Positions 22,040 to 26,769 of a stretch of DNA of 26,769 nucleotides are shown piece after piece. A model generated the notes under the pieces. It had not been told where the DNA came from, did not search any database, and worked only from the letters and a program-made list of their open reading frames with translations. How positions within the stretch are numbered: the first letter of the stretch is position 1; every line of letters starts with the position of its first letter. The position numbers and the translations under genes are program-made. Source of the stretch: Lobulomyces angularis (Eukaryota > Chytridiomycota > Chytridiomycetes > Lobulomycetales > Lobulomycetaceae); the NCBI GenBank assembly GCA_027604685.1, contig JADHYX010000302.1, positions 1-26,769 on the forward strand, read 5' to 3'.

Positions 22040-22228
22040 TTCTTTTAATTCTTAATTATTGTAAAGTCCTTAGTTTTTAAAGTTAAAAAGATATTTGTGT
22101 AGTTACACAAAGTTTCTGGGGGTTTTTAAATTTATATTCTACTTTCTAGGTTTTTTTTTTTTTAATATATTCTATTAAATCTATCATTTGATTAATCACT
22201 GTGTGCAAAAGCAAGCAATATGGTTTTC

Positions 22229-23229
22229 TTAATACCTAGCTGCTTTTTGTAATTCATGATATATACGTTCCCAAAAGACCAAAATTGCAATGGCTGATAT
22301 TAAAACACTTCCTTCTAAAAAATCGGCTTCAAAATAACCAAGAAACTTCTCCTTTTTTCTTTTTTTTCCCTCTACATATATTAAAATAATTGATTGTTAA
22401 TGTAACCGCTTATAAACCATCTTACCAGATTTCCATTCTAAAAAAGGTTTTGTAAGATATAATTTTCCACAAGAATAGTCATGCTGTGTGTCCACACAGG
22501 CAATCTCTAAATATCTTCCGTCCGCTTTTATTGTGTAATCTTCCATATCCTTCAACTTCCAGCGCAAATTAGAGCCTGTTAGACTAATTAAGAAAATTAG
22601 TTTAATTTTTAAATTTTGTAATTAGCTTCAAATACCTCGGTAAATTAATTTCGAACCCACAACTTTTATATATGACTTCGATTGTAGTGTTCTGAATGAA
22701 AAATGGGGGATTATTGTAAGAACTGGGAGATTCAAGTTTAATGTAGGGTAAAGTTCCAGTTATAGTACAGATTTTTTCCGCTTCATTAAATTTAATGTAT
22801 TTTTGTATAAAATTTCAACGAATTAATGTGCATTTACCTGTGGGAGAGTCGACAACTGTTATGGGAACCAATTCTTTACTGTTATGCTGACTTTTACATG
22901 GAGCAAAAAAGGAATAACGCTCTTCACCGGTGAAAACATCAACACAGTCTAATATATTATAAGAATAAGAATAAACACTGGATATTAAAACTGAAATTAC
23001 CTATAACACTTAAATGCAGGCCCTCTTTGTATTGCAAATATATAAAAAAAAAAAGTATTTGAATAAAATTACCTTTATTCCTTAGTTCAAGTTTTAAATG
23101 AGTTTTTTGTAAATCTGGATTCAGTTGATATGCAGGGGGTTCACTCAAAACTGGTAATTGATTTCCACAGTTAAAGCAGTATCGGTGAGATTCGTCAATT
23201 ATTATCTGAGAACAAGCGCCGCAGTTCAT
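22229..23229 (-). CDS. Zinc-ribbon protein with C-terminal membrane anchor, function unknown
   Basis: Six exons (23073-23229, 23001-23024, 22838-22948, 22636-22780, 22426-22583, 22229-22371) join in frame to 245 residues; the second exon is only 24 bases. The N-terminus has two CxxC knuckles, CGAC (3-6) and CFNC (18-21), as in a zinc ribbon. The middle (about 50-200) is beta-rich, with TGTLPYIKLESPSSY, LRWKLKDMEDYTIKADGRY and LEIACVDTQHDYSCGKLYL. This recalls tubby-like or LURP-one barrels, but only loosely. A basic patch EGKKRKKEK precedes the only long hydrophobic segment, GSVLISAIAILVFW (about 222-236), and a short tail. The topology would be a large cytosolic part with a tail anchor. I do not recognise the family. 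It is divergent to the next plus-strand gene. Confidence 0.75.
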
Positions 23230-23328
23230 TAGAAATATACAAGTAGATTAACAATTGAAACTTTAACAAAACCAGCAAAGAAAGTAAATTATTTATACAA
23301 AACACTAATTGCTTTCTTTAAAATATAG

Positions 23329-23493
23329 GAGGGTTATGGTGGCAATGGTGGAGAGAAAGCTTTACTTCAATTAAAATTAAAGAGGGCAAAAATTGCATTA
23401 GCTTTTGAAATATGGCATTTACTCAATCTCCCTGTTGATAAATTAGAGCCGTTTCATCATAATTCAGTATCAAATTATGAATTTTTCATTTAA
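23329..23493 (+). pseudogene. Orphan coding-like segment (exon or gene fragment)
   Basis: After a good acceptor (TTTAAAATATAG, ending 23328) the frame is open for 54 codons to a TAA at 23491-23493. It encodes EGYGGNGGEKALLQLKLKRA, then KIALAFEIWHLLNLPVDKLE and a His/Asn-containing end. Composition and helix pattern look protein-like. A matching donor (AAAGAAA then GTAAAT) lies at 23284, which would make a 45-base intron. The upstream exon frame meets a TAG at 23230-23232 and has no ATG. There is no other plus-strand gene upstream, only the divergent zinc-ribbon gene. So it is either a broken last exon, an exon with an unseen upstream partner overlapping that gene, or chance. Confidence 0.4.
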
Positions 23494-23531
23494 TACAAAC
23501 CCTATTTAAACCCTGCATTCTAAATGAAAAA

Positions 23532-25038
23532 ATGGAATCAACCTTCAATTTAGATAGTGACCTAAAATCCTCTATTCTCGATTTTAATATAGTTGATCAA
23601 AGTTTTTTTTACAACAAACTTGAAAATTTAAATGATAATAATATCGGAATGACGGATGAGGATATTGACGTTTCCTTTAACAACATTTTAAGTGATTTAA
23701 ACATAACCCAAGACCAAAGTTTTTTACTTAATAACGAAAATAGTTTTGAAAGTGATCTAGCAATTAAAAACAATAATTCTTTGTCTAATACTAAGTGTTT
23801 GCAGTCTCCAGGCGATTTTTTCCGGCAACGTTCTGGAGTATTGGGGAATATTGAAGGAAAAGGGAATCAGAGGGTAACTAAACAGAAAAAGGTTCTTATG
23901 TAAAAATTTGCTCTTGTTAGCCTTACTTTCAAACACCAACTTTTGATCGTTACGGAAACGTTGTGGACTACAACCTTTTTTCACCACAAGTAGCAACATT
24001 TGATTACCTGTTTTGACAAATTAAAGTAATTTTTTTTTCTAGGAGAGGAAAAATAATACTCCAAACTCTAGACAGATAAGAACCCCGTTGTACCAGCATA
24101 GCAACAACCACAAAACTCCTAAAAGCAAATGTAAAAAAAGTGCTAATGATAATAAAACTCTTAAAGATAATTTTTTGGACCATAAACTTTCAAATATTCA
24201 GGAAAACCTTACTCAAAATGACTGTAAATTTTCGAAATCAATATTTCCAAAACCTGATATTGAAAAACTGAAAAAATTGAAAAATAATTTTAATTTGGAA
24301 AGTACATTATTTATTACCCCTTAACGATTATTGCTAATTATCCTTTTTTTTTATGTTAGAACCCTGCGAGCTACAAAAACAAACCTGTGTTTGGAATAGT
24401 ACAGTTGGAAACAACTCTACCACATTGAATATAAATTTTTCTAAAGGCATGGATTCCAAGGATATAACTGCAGTTCAGTTTAGTACTTCATTCAAAGATG
24501 TAAAATGTTCTACAACAGGTTTGACGTTTAAAAATATGAAATTTTGAATTTTTAACAATATTCTATTTCAGATTTTAATACCTTCGAAGTGCCACACAGC
24601 AGCTGCGATAAGTCAATGGATGACCAAAAAAATTTATCGGCAACAAGAGAACTGTCCTCACTATCATCTCTAAACTTATCTTCAAAGTCTTACACTCAAG
24701 ACTTTTATAGAAATAATATTTTAAATTTTGGCAATACTAACGTGAAGGAAAAAAAAGTTTTAGAGGTCATGATTTGCAACCCAAATAAATCGACACTTTA
24801 TTTGACAGGTTGGAAAAGTGAAAAACCATTTTATATTCCACAATTTTCAAAATTCTCCAAGAAATGGCCTACTTCCTTTCATGAAAATGGATTAATTCAG
24901 GTAAATCCGAAATCCTATTTATTGCTACCTGTAGTATTTTTACCAAAATATAAGGGAAAATACATGAGTTTTTTAGAAATAGAAATATATAATGGAGACG
25001 AAATTCTTATGGGATTAGTGGGTTATGTAGAAGGATAG
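23532..25038 (+). CDS. Protein with C-terminal ASH-like (ASPM-SPD2-Hydin) domain
   Basis: Five exons (23532-23873, 23921-23989, 24043-24301, 24360-24518, 24572-25038) give 431 residues. The N-terminal two thirds are acidic, then Asn/Ser/Lys-rich and probably disordered, with a Pro/Arg/Tyr patch RPYFQTPTFDRYGNVVDYN across exons 1-2. The last 110 residues resemble an MSP-fold ASH domain: LNFGNTNVKEKKVLEVMICN, PFYIPQ, INPxS-like IQVNPKSYLLLPVVFLP, then KGKYMSFLEIEIYN and GLVGYVEG at the very end. In known proteins such domains occur at centrosomes, cilia and flagella (Cep192/SPD-2, Hydin). That suggests, but does not prove, a centriole or flagellar role. An out-of-frame ATG at 23524 begins a nine-codon frame overlapping the true start. 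No ortholog can be named safely. Confidence 0.75.
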
Positions 25039-25688
25039 TAATTTCATAATTTTTTTAACGGAATAAAGAAAATTTTAGACAGCTATAATCTTTGTCCAAG
25101 GTTTTATTTTTAATATTCAAAAGCTACAATTACCAAAGAAAAGATAATAAAAGAATAACTATTTACTTCTTTAACATTAAATCTTGTGAAACAATAATTT
25201 AATATCTTTTGCATATTTTCCTTGTTTTCTTTTTTGTTGCAGTACCAGAATTGTAATATGATCTCCTTTCTGTAATGGAAATGGGGATTGTTATGAAGTT
25301 GTATTAACTGCATCAAAAAAAAAAGAAAATATTACTCATTAGCATTAAATCTGAAGCTACATTAAAAACTGTACTTTCTTTTTTATTAATATTATTCACC
25401 TACCATTTTTGAGTATTTAAAAATAGAATCTAAAAAAATTGTAAAATTTCTAAACACAAAATATTGATAAAAAAGGCATAATCGATACAAGATGCCAGAA
25501 AAGGAAATAGTGCTGTGCCTATAAAAAAGATAAAGTTACTAAGGTTTTAAATTTGAAAAAAAAAGATGACATTCTTAAATTTTTTTTTCGCAAATACAAT
25601 ACAGCTTTAATTAAAATTAATAACAATAATAATCTATTAATATTCTATTTTAAATTAAGCTGATAATAATCAAAATCACTAAATTGTG
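25039..25688. other. AT-rich intergenic region with unresolved coding-like scraps
   Basis: On the minus strand I see short coding-like pieces at about 25440-25520 (GTALFPFLASCIDYAFFINI), 25340-25375 (FNVASDLMLM) and 25170-25262 (KGDHITILVLQQKRKQGKYA). Their splice phases do not fit one another with introns of credible length. A small gene may be hidden here but I cannot give a model. Confidence 0.3.
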
Positions 25689-25906
25689 TTATTGTCGGAA
25701 GTTTTCTTGAAGTTTCATTTGGATAGAACCAAAGTTGCCCAAATCAATTAACAAGAAAAACAACCCAAATGTAATCAGAATGATATTAGCTAACAGCCAA
25801 AAACTCTTCTTATATTTATTATTTGTTTGAATGTTAAGTACGGTATATTTTTATTATTATTAAGTACAATAGGATGGTCCCAAAAGATTTCCATAGATCC
25901 TCGCAT
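25689..25906 (-). CDS. Small single-pass membrane protein, 52 residues
   Basis: Two exons (25868-25906 and 25689-25808) joined across a 59-base GT-AG intron in phase 0 give 52 residues. The first exon encodes MRGSMEIFWDHPI. The second has the hydrophobic segment SFWLLANIILITFGLFFLLI, followed by DLGNFGSIQMKLQENFRQ. This is one membrane span with short polar ends, as in small subunits of ER or mitochondrial complexes. I do not recognise it. Each exon is too short to stand out alone; the support is the in-frame join and the abrupt switch to hydrophobic codons. Further upstream exons are possible but not seen. Confidence 0.6.
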
Positions 25907-26256
25907 CGATTGAATTAAATATTTAATAATTAAACCTAGTTAAAAAAAACCAATTTCTTTAGTTCCTATAAAAAGTATAGTGAGTAAGTAGATATAGAAT
26001 ACTATGTATGCGTCACATAAATTTGTAATAAATGTTGTTTGTGTGAGTTGAACTGAAATCAGGATGAAAAGAAGAAATTATTTTTCTCTGATACAACACT
26101 TCGTCATAGTTTTTATAGATCGAACAATTTTTTTTTTTAGAATAGATATATTTCTTTTAACATGGATTAAAAAAATTTTCTTAGGTTTTTCAAATAAAAA
26201 AAAAAAAAGTTGAGATTAAAAAATCCCCTATATATAATAAAAAAAAAAAAAAAAAG
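25907..26256. other. AT-rich promoter-side region before ZFAND1
   Basis: About 350 bases between the divergent small membrane protein and the ZFAND1 start, rich in A and T runs including A17 at 26239-26255 just before the ATG. I see no gene or clear regulatory site. Confidence 0.4.
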
Positions 26257-26769
26257 ATGGATTTGGCAATAGGAAAACATTGTAGTAACAGGTATTTTTT
26301 TTTTTTTAATAATTAATTTATTTTTTTTTTTAATTTTTTTTAATTTTTTTTAATTTTTTTTAATTTTTTTGAATAAACAAAATAAAAAAAACAGAGATTA
26401 TAAAAAATAAATAAAAAATAAAATAAATAAATACATTAAAAAAAATAATTTTTTTTTTTTAATATTATTTAACCAAATATTTATGTAATTTTTTTTTTTT
26501 TTTAATTTTTAGCGATTGCAAACAACTAGATTTTCTCCCGTTTCGTTGTAACAAATGTGAATTATTTTACTGCCAAGATCATAGATTTAGACATAAATGT
26601 AGGGAGGAGGAGTTGACGGGCAATTCACCACCAAAAAAAAAAATCCTTGACTCAGATCTCAAAGAATGTTTCTTATCAGAGTGTAATGTTAAAGAACTAT
26701 TTTATTCTACTTGCTCTCAATGTTCAAGAAATTTTTGTTTGAGGTTAACAAAAAAAAAAAATAAAATAA
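26257..26769 (+). CDS. ZFAND1: AN1-type zinc-finger protein ZFAND1/Cuz1, 5' part only
   Basis: Known ZFAND1/Cuz1 proteins link p97/Cdc48 and the proteasome in arsenite and stress-granule responses. Exons 26257-26291 and 26513-26743 are visible; a third begins beyond the window, since GTTAAC at 26744 opens an intron. The first AN1 finger is complete: GKHCSNSDCKQLDFLPFRC, then NKCELFYCQDHRFRHKC. After a short linker with NSPPKKK comes the second finger start, ECFLSECNVKELFY and CSQCSRNFCL, cut at the intron where RHRH is expected. Two close fingers without the extra zinc knuckle of ZFAND2 favour ZFAND1. Intron 1 is 221 bases and almost pure T- and A-runs. The start MDLAIGKHC matches ZFAND1 N-termini. 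The C-terminal ubiquitin-like domain of the family, if present, lies outside. Confidence 0.93.
26331..26370. repeat. Four perfect tandem copies of TAATTTTTTT
   Basis: Exact decamer repeats inside ZFAND1 intron 1, flanked by longer T runs (from 26294) and followed by an A-rich stretch (26378-26447). Simple-sequence expansion is the plain reading. Confidence 0.95.

Noticed and set aside
23757..23999. An 80-codon minus-strand open frame
   Set aside because: It lies antisense across exons 1-2 and an intron of the ASH-protein gene, whose phases agree.
23874..24042. A single 151-base intron in the ASH-protein gene
   Set aside because: Splitting it at GTAACT 23874 and TTAG 23920 exposes a 23-codon exon (PYFQTPTFDRYGNVVDYN) in the same frame with two normal-sized introns.
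25110..25316. A 68-codon minus-strand open frame
   Set aside because: It is Asn/Lys/Ile-rich low-information sequence in AT-rich DNA. Other frames of the same stretch look equally good, and no splice model is consistent.
1..26769. tRNA, rRNA, snRNA, CRISPR arrays or a multi-gene defence or biosynthetic system
   Set aside because: I looked on both strands and saw no cloverleaf-like GC-rich segment, no regular repeat-spacer array and no linked set of genes with a shared pathway.

Overview
The window is nuclear DNA from an AT-rich, compact eukaryotic genome. Almost every gene is cut by many very short GT-AG introns, mostly 32-88 bases. The gene set is opisthokont-like: a GRAB golgin, TAF13, a rhodanese-USP deubiquitinase of the Doa4/USP8 type, a PSTAIRE CDK1, an MTMR6/7/8-type myotubularin, a START protein, importin alpha and a ZFAND1/Cuz1 protein. 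A protein with an ASPM-SPD2-Hydin-like domain hints at a lineage that keeps centrioles or flagella. My best inference is an early-diverging, AT-rich fungal or near-fungal lineage (Cryptomycota/Rozella-like or aphelid-like). The sequence alone does not prove this. There are no bacterial features, CRISPR arrays, rRNA or tRNA genes that I can see.

Layout, left to right: golgin (minus, 494-4197) divergent from TAF13 (plus, 4580-5062); Doa4/USP8-like deubiquitinase (plus, 5471-9239) convergent with CDK1 (minus, 9615-10853); a probable 103-residue protein (plus, 11486-11921); myotubularin (plus, 11990-15320); an intronless F-box protein (plus, 15440-16759); START-domain membrane protein (minus, 17181-18773); a small membrane ORF (minus, 18808-19008); a GC-richer island with a decayed retroelement-like protease frame (about 19220-19900); importin alpha (minus, 20089-22039); a zinc-ribbon, tail-anchored protein (minus, 22229-23229); an orphan coding-like segment (23329-23493); the ASH-domain protein (plus, 23532-25038); a 52-residue membrane protein (minus, 25689-25906); and the 5' part of ZFAND1 (plus, from 26257, running off the end).

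I built the gene models by joining exons by hand at GT/AG borders. Every complete spliced model sums to a multiple of three except importin alpha, which is one base short. That base is missing at about 21360, inside a highly conserved Armadillo repeat. The genes are mostly unrelated housekeeping loci. Loose functional themes are membrane traffic and phosphoinositide/lipid handling (golgin, USP8-like, myotubularin, START) and cell cycle/nuclear import (CDK1, importin alpha, ASH protein). There is no operon-like system.

The most unusual points are the importin alpha frameshift, the GC-rich island flanked by an inverted copy of part of the small ORF, alanine in place of the inhibitory Thr14 in CDK1, the orphan exon-like segment between two divergent genes, and several short genes that need splicing to be seen at all.
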